The translations under genes were made by a program, and so were the position numbers. A stretch of 64,000 nt of DNA from Leucogyrophana mollusca (lineage: Eukaryota; Basidiomycota; Agaricomycetes; Boletales): positions 62,001 to 126,000 of the forward strand of contig MU266372.1 in assembly GCA_021014945.1 (NCBI GenBank). Reading direction: 5' to 3'. The notes beneath the pieces are model-generated. The model saw nothing but the letters and a program-made list of their open reading frames with translations, did no database searches and was not told the DNA's origin. Shown piece by piece: positions 12,031 through 23,698 of this stretch. Every line of letters begins with the position of its first letter. Position 1 is the first letter of the stretch.

Positions 12031-12254
12031 GTAAGATCGGCAGGACGTACCGCACTCGGAAACCTAGCTTGTAATATCGGAGGACCGACCTTGATGATTA
12101 TGATCTCCGACCACCAAGGTCAATATAATCTCCTGAATTCATTAGCGAAGAAGGGGCAAGTTTGTGGGGATGGAGGAGAGAGTGGGATTATGTCGTGAAG
12201 CTTGGCGCGAGAAAATCGAGGAAGTTTGTTGCATGTAGATTGTGATACTAGTAC
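12031..12254. other. Junction between the two tandem units
   Basis: About 220 bases with no counterpart in the other unit that I could find by eye. It includes an AT-rich leader and GAATTC. This is the place to look for the breakpoint of the duplication; I see no transposon ends or target-site duplication here. Confidence 0.4.
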
Positions 12255-14878
12255 CTCTTGACCATGTCGAAAACCCTATTGCCTCGGGTCTCTTAGTTAC
12301 CTTCTAGGATAAGGTGGGCTAGGGAGAGGTAAGTTCCCAAGGCCTCGGGAAAGCTTAGGAATAAACGTAGTAATTTCGCACTTTCCTTCTCAGATCTGAC
12401 CCAGCTATTCTTGATGAGCGCCAATACCTCATTGTTGTCTGAATCTGTCCGCATCATCGCCTCGTCTCCCAACTGGCTTCCTTTGTTCGTTTCTCCGTGC
12501 GGCGATTCAGGCGCAAGCCCCACCTGAAGTGCTCTCACAGTCAAGCCATGGCCCATCCTCCGTCGCTCATGCCTGGAAAGAGGTATGATCTTGTAGAGAG
12601 CTTTGACGCGCTCGCTTTGGCCGGTAAGACAGATGGGAAAGCCCTCCCAGACATACCAGACGCCGCCCCTAGCTTTGTGGGCGGGTTTAGCCCCGATCGT
12701 GTCGCTTTAAACACTACCCTTGATGCTGGTCGGAGGTCTCAGCCAGATGATACCCATTGGTATGGCAAACCTCGTCCCAACCCTTTACCGACTCGGAGAC
12801 CCCCTGCATTCGTGTCCATGCCTGCGCCGCAAATTGGGCATCAGTCATTGACAATGCAGCACGCTTTAAATACCCTAGACAACACCCCAAATAAGCTAAG
12901 ACTCGTACCCCCACCACTCACGCCGCCTTCACGTCCCCAGTCCGACTCCATCCTCACCACGCCAGCTACAGCATACCCATCCATATCCGCTTCCTTGCCA
13001 AAACCTTCCCTCAAAGTCAACTCCCAGAACCGTCCCCGCGCGGCGTCGACCCCAGTCTCTCCTACTGCCTCATCCTCGGGGAAGAACACCGTCCAATGTG
13101 GTGGCGTGACCAAGACTGGGGGGCGGTGCTCACGACAAGTTAAGCTCCCCTCCACACACTCACATCTCGACCCCACCCCAGATGTATACTGCCATCAACA
13201 CCGAGACCCGATGATGGAGCCATCCGGGATTTACGCGCGTCTACCGAGTCGACCAGATAAATGGATCGAGTTCAACAGTAAGTGCGCGCGCACCCTTTCG
13301 CTAATTGGGTTTGGGATTGTCAACTGCGAGATAATCATTCGGGTTCTGTCATGCAGACTATATACCTCAATACCTTCAACGTGATACCCAACTTGCACTG
13401 AGAGTCGAAATGGAGAAGACAACGTCGTCGTCGGACGTCCCTGGGTATATCTACACATTTGAGATTCGAGGTGCGTCTCCATTCTCACTCACCTCTCGTT
13501 TTCACGCCAACCATATATCACCCCTAGACCCCAAACGCCCCGAAGTCATCCAATTCAAAGTCGGACGCGCCGTGAAACTCGCGAAGCGGCTCGATGAATG
13601 GGCAAAGCAATGTGGTTCGAAGGAACAAGTCGTGCGCGGGTGGTGGCCCGGGTCCGTCGAGGACGACGACGATCCCGCGAACGGGTCCTTGCTTCGAGGG
13701 CGCATCCGCGAGGGCAAGAAGGGCCCGCTGTGTCATCGCGTCGAGCGGCTCGTGCATATCGAGCTCGCAGACCTCGCGGTGCACGCGCCGTATCTGGATC
13801 CGAAGTTCCCGAAGGTCGACACTAACCCCCCACAGTCGGGTACGTCGCCAAAGAAGGCTGCGGCGACTGCACCTGCTCCGAAGCCCTGCCCTGATTGTGA
13901 GTCCCTTAGTTAGCCTGATAGTGTGTTCCACGCTCACTTCGCGCGCTAGGCTCGAAGATGCATAAGGAGATCTTTACTTTTCGCCGGCCGAAGAAGGGGC
14001 AGTTCGAAGGCAGGGAGTGGGATCTCATAGTGAAGCCTGTCATTGAGAAATGGGGAAAGTTTGTCGCAGATTACTATTCTTGAACATCAGTTGGTAGGTG
14101 ATGTGGATGTGAGCCCGACAGTTGCTTCCTAGAAAGGTGGGTGGTTGAGAGTGCGTCAAGGTACATAGGCTTCGAGGAGTGAGATCCAACATCCAAGTGC
14201 AGCGTGTACATAGTCTCGTGGTGGGGGACTACGATCATATGCATGACTTCCAGGCCTTCTATCGACATCGAGTAACCTCTCGATAGATATGATACATTCC
14301 GGAGCGACAAAACCACATCTATATCCAAAGTCCCCAGCTCTACCGCCCACCCATCCCCTCCGCATTCGCCACCATCTTATCAATCTCCCCCCTGATCTCT
14401 TTCAAATTCGCCTTGAGCGTCTTCGCATCCTCGAACTTCCGATGCGTCATTGCCTCCTCGACGAAAGACTCCAGCAGCGCCTCCTGCTCGAGGAGCGGCT
14501 GCAGCGCGTGGGCAAGGGCCGAGTCGGGGTCGATCGCTGTCGACGCAGATGGGTCTGCCGTCGATGCAGATTTACTATGTTTCTTAGGTTTGGGCAAGGA
14601 CTAGATGATACGATTTGGTGTTAAATGAACGATAGTGATGAGCACGGGAAGTGAAAAGTGTATGTACGACGCACCTGAAGCGGAAACATATTTTTCTGCA
14701 AAAACAAGTTCGCCCGCGTGAGTATCGCGCTCTGCACGCGGTCCTGCGAGCTGCCTTTGGCGCATTGGATCTTGCGTATTCGTTTCGCGAGCGCGTCGTA
14801 TTGAGCAAATGCATCGAGGAGGCGCTTGCGTGCGGCGGAGGCTTCTTTCGTGGGTTGGTCGTCGTTGCTGGGTGAGGT
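12255..14878 (+). repeat. Tandem duplication, right unit
   Basis: The right unit contains T5orf172 copy B and overlaps the 3' half of the intact VAC1 gene. Because the VAC1 gene continues beyond this unit while the left unit has only its tail, the right unit is the likely source. The two T5orf172 coding regions share all three intron positions; the last two exons are nearly identical by eye while the N-terminal half is more diverged. Confidence 0.85.
12548..14083 (+). CDS. T5orf172 (DUF1766) protein, copy B
   Basis: Predicted protein of 448 residues in exons 12548-13277, 13357-13470, 13528-13896 and 13950-14083; phases agree at every junction. The start is ATG in GCCATGGCC. The N-terminal about 170 residues are low-complexity Pro/Ser/Thr. 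The zinc-like module is intact: C, then GGVTKTGGRCSRQVKL, then VYCHQH. The GIY-YIG-like T5orf172 domain follows with GYIYTFEI, FKVGRAVKLAKRLDEW and CHRVERLVHIELADLAVHAP, then a Lys/Ala/Pro linker and a basic C-terminal exon (RRPKKGQFEGREWD). It is convergent with VAC1, whose stop lies about 260 bases downstream. Function is unknown; a DNA- or RNA-related role is only suggested by the fold. Confidence 0.88.
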
Positions 14879-16937
14879 GGGATAGACATAAGTATGGGAG
14901 TAAAGGAGAGCGGAAGATTGGCGCGTACCTAAGGGTCAATAGGAGCTCTTGGAACTGCGGGAGTGAGTCCTCGATTTCTTTCTCTAGGCTTATGAATGCC
15001 TGTCGGAACGGGGAACGTCAGGTCGGGCGAGGCACTGGCACAGGACATCAAATACCTCGTAAAACCGCGTGAACACCGGCGCATGTGACACCTCCTGATA
15101 ATACTGCTCTCGTCTAAAGAGACAAACAGAATGGATAAGCCAGCCCGAACGCTGAAGGCAAAGGAGAACATACGCAAGAATCGGACGACACTCCCTACAT
15201 ATCCTCACGCCCTTCAGGAACTTTTCGTCCTCCGCGTCCCCTTCCTTCTCCTTCTCCTTGCCCTTGCGCGGATCAACACTACTGCGCCGCTTCCTCACAC
15301 CATAGTCGACGCCCTCACCGACCTCTTCGATGCGCCGCGTCTTAGCGTCGACGACGAAGAGGACGGAGCATGGTTGTGGCCGCTGGGGGTTTTTGATTGG
15401 GAGCGAGCACATGATCTTCCCGCAGAGGCGGCAATGGTGTTTGCGGTTTGTGAGGGGGTGGAAGGACGCGCTAGGAGATGGGAGGAGAGGTGAGTTTACT
15501 GATGATCATCGGGCTCGTCACTCACGTGCACAATGGGCATTTGGACACAGCACCGTCGTCTTGCCAGGGCGTTATTCGTTGCTCTGCAGCTGTTCGCAGG
15601 TAGATGTGAACGCGCGAAGAGAAGGGCCACACTCTGAGACCTACCTCGTATATCACCTTTGGGACCTTGTAGCGCCTGTGACTGCACCACGCCCTTCCAT
15701 AGCTCTCCGGCATCTAAACTCGCCAGATTCCGGAAATCCAAGTCAAAGAACGACGACGACCGCCTCTGCTCCACGGGCCGCTTCGGCTCTTCCTCTCCAT
15801 CTGGGAAATGCAGATTGATGAGCTTCTCGAGCCTTCGCTCGAGCTTCGTTCTCTCCACCCGTCCCTCGTCGGCCTTTGTCCTACGCGCGGCAAAGAACTC
15901 GTCGGTGCGCGGACGGTATACACCTTTGGGCTGGAACCCCGGTCGATAGGGTGCGATAGGGCGTGTGGGAGGTGGGGTGGGTAATGAGGCTGAGGGTGAT
16001 GGTGAGGTATTAGGGGTGACAGGAGACGGGGCGAGGGAAGCATGACCAGAGGTAGACGCGGGCGAAGACGCCTGAGGCGGAGGCTGTGGGGGCAGGAGCA
16101 TAGACGATGTTCGTGGAGGCGGGCGAATTGGCGAAGGGGCAACGAAAGGTCTATCCTCGGCAATCGTGGAGTTTACGGAGGTCGTCGAGGTGACGCGGCT
16201 GTGGACCGCTGGGGGGCGGGGGGCGTCGAATTGGCGGATGGAAGAGGAGGAAGATGGGGTGCGTGAGTGAGGTTGAGCTTGCGTCTGCAGCAGTGTTTGT
16301 GTACCTGGCGGACGGAGGGGAGAGGAAGGGAGAGGCGAGCGTGTGGCGGGGATGCGACGGAATGTAGTTGTTTTCCGAGTCTTTACTGCGGGCGGCGTAG
16401 ATGGTTCAGAATCTTTAGGAAGAGACAGGTCCGGATCTGGGGCTCTGCTCTTTCCGTTCGCCGGTGGTGGCGCGGGTGGTGCATCATGCAAAGATGCGTG
16501 TGTGGGTGGCGGAGATGCGATAGCAGTGCTGGTCGGCGATACGTCTGGAGGAGAAGACCCAGGAGTGGATCCGTTGGTCGTCGGTGGGGATGGGAGGTCT
16601 TTTGCAGGAGAAACGTCTACAGCAGGCCTGGGCTTCTGTGTGTTATCCGCCACGACCGAAACGACGCTTGAGAACTCGGACGGCAGTTTCTCAGTGTCAT
16701 AGTACTCTGAGCGGGTGAAGGTGGGGCCGTTGGGAATAGGAATGGAGGCATTGCTGACGATGCTTGCGGGGCGAGATAACGGCGGGGGCGAAACGTTTGG
16801 AACGAGCGGCAACGAGGATATTGTACGAGAATGTCGCTTGGACTGTGGGGAATGTTTGTTGTGAGCTATAACGAAAGGCTGTTTATGATTGCACGCACCC
16901 TGTAAGCCTGGTACGGAACGTGCGGTGGTGACTCCAT
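14340..16937 (-). CDS. VAC1: Vac1/Pep7, FYVE-domain endosomal tether (rabenosyn-like)
   Basis: The product resembles yeast Vac1/Pep7, which binds PI3P and Rab5-type GTPases and works with Vps45 in Golgi-to-endosome transport. The start is ATG at 16937 (MESPPHVPYQAYR), followed by an intron and SKRHSRT. A long Pro/Ser-rich stretch (about residues 20-330) precedes GVYRPRTDEFFAARR and a coiled region. Next comes a CPLC half-site, then a FYVE finger: NRKHHCRLCGKIMCSLPI, an acidic/basic insert, and RICRECRPIL. The C-terminal helices are Rab-binding-like (REQYYQEV, LLDAFAQYDALAKRIRKI, then LLEQEALLESFVEEA). About seven introns. The stop is 14340-14342. The 3' end of this gene was copied into the left tandem unit. 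I am confident of the family and less sure of each splice site. Confidence 0.92.
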
Positions 16938-17271
16938 ACTCTCCTTTCGACTGGACTACAGAATGGCTATAAAATGAACACTTTACGGCGGGTCTTGAGC
17001 AGACGATAAAAGGACCGCGAATGTGTGTAAGTGGATGCGGTCGAAGGAAGCCTTTGAGCGTCTGTTTCGTTACTGGATACGAGCCAGATGGTGATGAGAT
17101 CGTGCACAGCTCGTTATTATAATTACTATGATGGGCGCTCTGATGCACGCCGGTATCCTGATATCCTGAGCCTGCGAGGACAGCCGCCAGTGCACAGTGC
17201 AAGGCGGTGGAAGAGTGCTGCAAGGAACGCGGATAATATTATAGTACTCGCAGTCCCACGTGGCAATCATT
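16938..17271. other. Spacer between the biuretase fusion gene and VAC1
   Basis: About 330 bases between the stop of the fusion enzyme gene and the VAC1 start; both genes are on the minus strand. The frame upstream of the VAC1 ATG stays open for about 95 codons but has no ATG, so I treat it as leader and promoter. Confidence 0.5.
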
Positions 17272-19562
17272 CTACTGTCCGCCAATAACAGCCTGCTCAA
17301 ATCTCCGTGCAATCTCTAGGACCATCCCGTCCGTCCTGCTCGATCCCAGCAGTGTCACACCAAACGGTAGACGTATATCCTTCTTCTCAGGTCCACCCGA
17401 CTCGAGCTGGTCGACCGTATACGTCCCTGCAGGGACAGCTACCCCGTTCATATCCAGAATAGTTGCAAAGTTTGTGAACGTCCCCAAGCTCGAGCTTGTC
17501 GCGACTGGGCTGGCGAGTACCTCGTCTACACTCCAATGCGTGGGTGCTGATGGGACCACCAAGACGTCGATACCTTTGGGCCCGGGCGCGAAGATCTTCT
17601 CCGCCTGGCGGGTGTACCTGTTCATTTCATCAGCATCGACATGGCCTAGTGAGCACGGAGAACAATGACCCACAATGCTTTCGCTTGGAGGTCCCGAAAA
17701 GCCTGCACCGCCGTGCTGTTCCTCTTCACGAAATTGTCAAAGAAGGTCTGGATTATCGGAAGCAGGTGGCCTCGGTTTTTGTCGAGCCATCCATCAGGCA
17801 GGCTGGCCATACGCTCGCACACGAATGTTCCCTCAAAGAGAAGCTTCCCAGCTTTCTCGAAGGGCGACCATTCAATTTCAACGAGTTGGCCCCCGATACC
17901 CCGGAGCGTCGTCACAGCTTTGTCGAACATCTCACGATAGGCGGGACTGCAGACCGCAAGCGCTTCGGGAGGGGGGATACCAAAGTTGAACACGTCTCGC
18001 TGGGGACCTATCGAGTTGACATGACGCATGATGGGCGGTGTCGCTTTCGCATACCGATCCTCTGCATCATAGCCCTCACAGACTTGCCAGACTGTCCGAA
18101 CATCCTCGACCGTGTGGGCCATGAAAGCACAGCTGTCGTGCGAAAGACAGGCAGGCGTCACGCCTTGGAACGACACCGTACCCCCAGTAGGCCTGAAGCC
18201 AACAATGCCATTGAACGAAGCTGGGACACGCGCCGAGCCCCCGGTGTCCGTGGCAAGCGAGAAGGACACTAGTTTGGCGCCTACACTGACAGCGCTCCCA
18301 CTGGATGATCCTCCAGATATGAAGTCCTTGCTATACGCCGAACGAGGACTTCCATACGGCGAGCGGCAACCAGTCATGCCGCCCGCGAGCTGATCCATAT
18401 TAACTTTGCCGACAAAGATGGCGCCTTGGTCGATGACCTTTTGGTAGACGACCGCCGAGGTGGCTGGGATAAACGCAAGAGGCGGGCACGCGACAGTCGT
18501 CGGCACTCCGGCGACGTCAATGCTATCTTTGACACTGAACGGCACGCCGAAGAGGGGTGGTAGGTCTTTGGTGTCCGGAAATCGGACCAGGAGGTCTTTT
18601 GCAGCTTCAAGAATCGTCTCTCGGGGGAGAAGATGGATCCACACCGCCGGGTCAACTCTCTGATACGCCTCTACCCTCTCGTACACCTGCTCCATGACTG
18701 TAACCGGCGGCAACCCTCTGCGATATCCCGCTGCGAGAGCGTCAAGGCTCAAGTCTCCGTCCCAAGTTGACGGCGGCGAATCTAACTCTGGCTGGATCTG
18801 AAAGGGAAGGAGGGCGTCCGCGAGGGGCTGCAAGTGAGACACGAAGCCAAAGAGCCCCTGGGACCAATGGAGCATGTCCAGTGTCGATTCTTTGAACGAC
18901 GAATTATACCCTGCTGTCGCTTCCACAATTCCGCCTACCCCCACATCAGCGACCACACAACTCAATCAAAAGCACCACCACTCACAACACTCAAACCCCC
19001 GATCATTAGCCTCCCGAATCGACGTCGCAAAGCAGCATTCCGTCGTCACCCCACTCACGATCAGATGCGTCACAGCCCGCGCCCTCAACTTCTCCATCAA
19101 ATCCGTGTTCCAAAACGCGCCCTTGCCCGGCTTATCGATCACGACCTCCCTCCTCAGCGGCCGCAGCTCGGACACGATGTCGTGTCCGTACTCCCCGCGC
19201 GTCAACAGGCGGCCCATCGCGCCTTTGTCGCCGATCACGAGCTCGTGCTGCGTGTTTCCGGGTGCGGCTGCCTGGCGGACGAGTTTAGAGGAGGGGCAAT
19301 CTGAGAGATCGGGCGCGTGGCCTTCTCGTGTGTGGAAGATGTGCATGCCGACGCCGCGGCAGAGATCGAGGAGCGTCTTCGTGGGTGTTATGGAGTCCTG
19401 TACTGCTTTGAGATTTCCCCCTTGTATCTCGCCAAAGCCGGTCGGGAGGAGGAAGTCGCGCTGCATGTCGATAACGAGCAGAGCGGTGTGCCGCGGGGGA
19501 AAGCTGTATGCGTAGGGCTTTGCAGCAATGGTCACAGTGGGAGGTAGCCCCCTAAAAGCCAT
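17272..19562 (-). CDS. Fused biuret hydrolase-like and allophanate hydrolase-like enzyme
   Basis: One gene of 727 codons in exons 19562-18986, 18934-17674 and 17617-17272; phases close exactly. Residues 1 to about 230 form an isochorismatase-family cysteine hydrolase close to bacterial BiuH: VIDMQRDF (Asp), VIDKPGKGAF (Lys) and VSGVTTECC (Cys) supply the Asp-Lys-Cys triad, and HTREGHAPDLSDCP is typical of biuret hydrolases. Residues about 255-727 form an amidase-signature domain: FSVKDSIDVAG (Lys), ISGGSSSGSAVSVG and TDTGGSARVPAS (the two Ser). LGTFTNFATILDMNGVAVPAG near the end is typical of AtzF/DUR allophanate hydrolases. The expected reactions would be biuret to allophanate and ammonia, then allophanate breakdown. 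The first intron lies in the BiuH-like part (between GFECC and GIVEATAGY), so the join between domains is inside exon 2 and is not a splicing guess. The separate decarboxylase domain of full-length AtzF is absent. Confidence 0.88.
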
Positions 19563-20096
19563 GGTGGTTTCGGCGAAGACTATCTTCAAAAGCTGCGAAT
19601 CAGTAGCTCAAAACTGTCCAGCGTTATTGATGGCCCACCCAGAAATCGAATGTTAGAATGCAACCACGAAATCGATCATGCAGACTTGATAGCTCGCTTC
19701 GATATCGTGGTAAAACAATTGAGGTGAGAAAGAGATAACAGGAAGCATCACATCATGCGAACACTTTCAGGGAATAAGAAGCAGGTGACGAGTCAGATGC
19801 AGACGATAAAGATGCGCGAGTTGCGTGGAGGGCAGCGAGACTCAATGAACAGCAGCACTGGGGGAAATGATTAGCATTGCCCTTCGACTGCACAACTCAG
19901 CAGACATAATATTATGGAGGGGAGAAGACGAAGACTACTAGAAGATATGTATGATGAGGGAGTAGTGTAGAGTCATGAAGTCAATGCTAGAGAACGAGAG
20001 GCTATAAAAAGCTCGAAGCTCAACAGACCAAAGCATCGCAGCGAGAAATCGTGTGGACGGACAACACAAAATTGATAACCCAACAAGCACTCAGCG
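19563..20096. other. Promoter side of the fusion enzyme gene, no gene seen
   Basis: About 530 bases between the start of the fusion enzyme gene and the SOG2 stop. It includes GCTATAAAAAGC at about 20001-20012, a TATA-like motif on either strand, but it lies far (about 440 bases) from the enzyme start. No coding features. Confidence 0.4.
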
Positions 20097-23000
20097 TCAG
20101 CTTCCTTTAATAGCATCGCCATTGCGACCCTCCCCAAAACGCGGCGGTACAGGTATCTGGAAAGACTGGTTGGGCAGTGCGCTTCGAGGCAATTCCCGCC
20201 CAGATGACGCTGAGAGTTTCAGCGACTTCGGCTGCTGCGTGCTCCGGCTCCGGGACAAGTTTGCTCCCAATCTGCCGTCTTCAAGCGCGCTGCCGTACTG
20301 TGGCTGAGCCAGCGATGGAGTCGCCATTGGAGAGTACGGACGAGGGGTCGACGAAGGCGAAAACGACGAGACGTGCAGTAGCATCACAAACTCCTGAGTC
20401 GAATTCGTCAGGGCAACCATCTTGGCTCGCAGGTCTGGAAACAAGGCATGAGAGGACCCATAAGCCTTCATGACATTTGACAACTTGACGACGGCCTAAA
20501 CACGAGGCGAGTCAGAAAGGAAAGGTGTCTCCACCGCAAGGAGCTCAATCACCCACCTTGACAAACACGTGTGCGTCATCTCGAAGCGCCTTCCTATCAG
20601 CCGCTGGGTCTCCGCAGCGTGTAGCGTGTATATTTGTTCGCAGCCGCTCAGTCGTCGCCTTTACATTTTGGAGTGTTTCTTGGATGTCTGTATCAGCCCC
20701 TTTAGCTTCGGACACGTCCTCCATGATCTCCTTCATCATTTCCCATACTGCGGGTGCGGCTTCAACTGCGACTCCCATTGCGCGCAGCGCATGGTTATCG
20801 ACCAGTGTACGTGATGGAGGGATGTCGAGGGTAGGACGTCTGTTTGGAGTGAGGGGCGATGAGGAAGATGAAGACGTCGTTAGTGAGGTCTGAGAAGCCT
20901 GCCGTGAGTGGTCGTTCTTCCTGGTCGAAAACATCAACTGCCCAGACGTAGATGCCGATAGCGGCCCACCATGCTGTGGGGAGAAAGCACCGAAGCTAGT
21001 GCTGGTCATCAGGGACGGAGCCAAGCTCGATGTGGACGCCGATAAAGGAAGCGCCGGATGGCGTAATCCAGCGCGCAGAGTCGTTGATGGAGTCGTAGCG
21101 CCAATGGTCCGAGGGGGCAGATCGTACGAGGGGAGGGATCTGCCGATCTCGACGTCTTTGGAGCTGAATGACCCCGCATGCCGTCGTGCGGTTCGGGCCC
21201 GGCCGAAGGCATTCGGTTGCGTCGGGCGGGATCTCACAATCGGTGTATTATGTTGCAGTGCGTTGAATGGCGAAAACGATGGCGGGGCGGTCGCAGGCGG
21301 AAGTTCTGGGCTGGGAAGGCTATTGGAAGGTGCGTGCGCTTTCGGACGTCGCCGATGGTCACCCAGGTGAGGTTTAACTCCCTCAATATGAGGGGCCATA
21401 GCTTGCCATGCACAAGATATTTCTGCGATGGCGCCATAAAAGACGAGCACCAATGACCGCATATACCGATCGTCATCCTTTGATGCAAGTATCTTCAGCT
21501 GTAGAGCTAGCACCCCGATCGCCTTCCCGAAGACAGCCACGGAGTCCCGACTACTTTCCACAAGCGCACGACATACCGGAGCAGGCGGTGTCATCACCTT
21601 TCCCATCGCGTCAAAGCGCTCAAGCGCACCATTCAGCTGCATCATATAAGTATACGCGGGATCGGTGACCTTCTTGAGGACGGAGGAAAGTTGTTCATCG
21701 AGGGTGTGCGTGATATAGTGGGAAAGCGCCTGGTGGACCTGAGCTACGGCAAAGAAAATCGATCGCGCGCATTCCACCAAGGTGCGAAGTGAAGGAGGGA
21801 GGTTATTCGAAATCGCATTCGCGGGTAGGGCAGAAAGGCGTTTGAAATATGCGTGACGTTCAAGTTCCGAAGGCGCTGCGGGACGTTCGATGGACGTCGG
21901 CGACGAAGACGGTGGCGTGTGCGTGAAAGGCTTGGATGCGTGAGACTGTGCAGAATCATCGGAAGATGATAAAGAACCCTGCCGATGGGATAGGGGGGAA
22001 GGCATCGAAAACTCATACTTCGAGTCTGCATTCAATCCTTCACTTGAGCTCGGATGTGCTGATGTCGGTTCAGAGGATGATTTAGGTGCGTCGTGGTCGT
22101 TCTGCTTGACGATCCTGAGGTCTGGCAGGCTCTTCTTACCGAACAAAGCAGGGCGACGATCGCGACTGCCACTCGCATAGGAAGCATTACGGGCGTGTTG
22201 ATGACCTTCAGGAACTGCGGTGTTCTCGTCATCAGTAGAAGAAACAGACTCCTCTGGGGTCGGAAGATAGCTTTCGGGGGAGCCAGAGCGGGGTTGTCCA
22301 GTGAATGGAGGAAGCGTGCCTAGTCGTAGAGGAGGGGGACGTTCGAAACGTGGTGAGTCAGACACTACCTTCGAGACATCCGGCATGGGAGGGAATTCAG
22401 AGTCTATGGAAACGGAGCGCGCATGAGGGGTAATGCCGGGATCAGAGTCGTGTTCGTGAAAACGTGTCCAGGACTGAATGCTATCCTCGCTATCCATGAG
22501 GTGAGCACATGATACTGTGACCTGGGGTGGCAGCTAGCAGCTTACATCGAGTTATCCAGAGCAACACTCTCACTGAGTAGTGAGTCCACGCTGGGTTTCC
22601 TCGTGTCGATATTATGGGGATGGCCGTCATCTCTCATCCAGCTTTGAACAGCGACTATCCAACTCTTCATATTCTGCGGATCGTCGGCCGACCCTGCGGC
22701 GTCCAGAACAAACTTCGGCGGCCATTCTATGGGGTTGTGATCCACTTTCATAACGTTAAGACCGTGGAAGTCTGCGACATAGACAGGCAGCCTTGTGAGC
22801 TTGTTTCGCGAAATGGAAAATACCTGTACGGAATTGTCATTGGAGATGCTATGGACATAAATCAAAGGTACGCACTCGGAGGTTTACAAGTGAACCAGGT
22901 TGAGTGGGCAGCCTTTTGATTTTATTCCGACTGATGTCTAGGATTTCCAGCGAGGGCATTACGGTCAACTAGTCGTGAGGGTTCATCGAACGTCAGCACG

Positions 23001-23465
23001 CAGGTTAACGGTGGACTCTGCGGATACGCACCACATCAGGGAATACAGAGAAGCTATTGTTCTTCAAGTTCAGGTATCTCAGTCGTGACAAAAGCGCAAA
23101 AGCTGTCGGCAGGGTTGCTAGTCGATTATAACCAAGGGCAATTCTGATGAAGACCGCAGAGTACAATATGAACTTGAGGTGACAACGCGCTGCATTTGCC
23201 CAACACACCTGAGTATTGAGCTGTCGTCCTCGAGCGAATTGGTTCTGCCAATAGTTGCCAGGCTCTCCGCACCATCCTCGCCGACATCTGTGAGATTCCT
23301 ATGTGTCAAGTCCAAGGTAGCGCCATTGTCAGGAGACTGGTCAAGAGCTTCCGATATGTGTTCCTCCGTCAACGAAGCAGAGGGCAAAGGAGATAAAGCG
23401 CCACTTTTGCTTGTCGGATAGGGAGACGTGCGCCCAGCAACACGGTCAACGTCCGATAAAGACAT
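20097..23465 (-). CDS. SOG2: Sog2, leucine-rich-repeat protein of the RAM pathway
   Basis: The product matches fungal Sog2, a scaffold of the RAM (Cbk1/Orb6) kinase network for polarity, cell separation and wall integrity. The start is ATG at 23465 ([12 protein letters not shown]). The N-terminal half has leucine-rich repeats: [68 protein letters not shown], then HNPIEWPP. After a Ser/Pro-rich region the Sog2 C-terminal domain follows ([54 protein letters not shown]) and a final helical part ([37 protein letters not shown]). About five introns; one removes an internal ATG at 22497, giving DNSI joined to EDSIQSW. Length is roughly 1,020 residues, normal for basidiomycetes. Confidence 0.93.
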
Positions 23466-23698
23466 GGACAATGCAGAAGAAACGACGGCTGGGGCCTTTG
23501 CGGTCGTCGAGCAGCTGGAGGGTATGCTTCCCAACAAACCTGAACAAGGCGGTTGATCGCAACTCGGTTGTAGCCGGCGTTTCAGAGGCTGTACAGCACG
23601 CGGTACCAACTGCGTGGGTTCCAAACACAATGACCATGTTGCTACTGTCAGATTCCATACAACTACAGAACATGGGTAGGGTGTGTACCGAAAGCTGT

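Noticed and set aside
15131..16702. Several long plus-strand open frames across VAC1
   Set aside because: They are antisense shadows of Pro/Ser-rich VAC1 coding sequence, giving Gly/Arg-rich products without domains.
18966..19589. A stand-alone isochorismatase gene separate from the amidase
   Set aside because: The stop that would end it lies within a 51-nt GT-AG intron; splicing continues the conserved BiuH C-terminus directly into the amidase half, and phases sum exactly to 728 codons including stop.
20545..22497. A separate 650-residue protein starting at 22497
   Set aside because: It is the C-terminal part of SOG2. The ATG at 22497 lies in an intron whose removal joins the LRR half to the Sog2 domain in frame.
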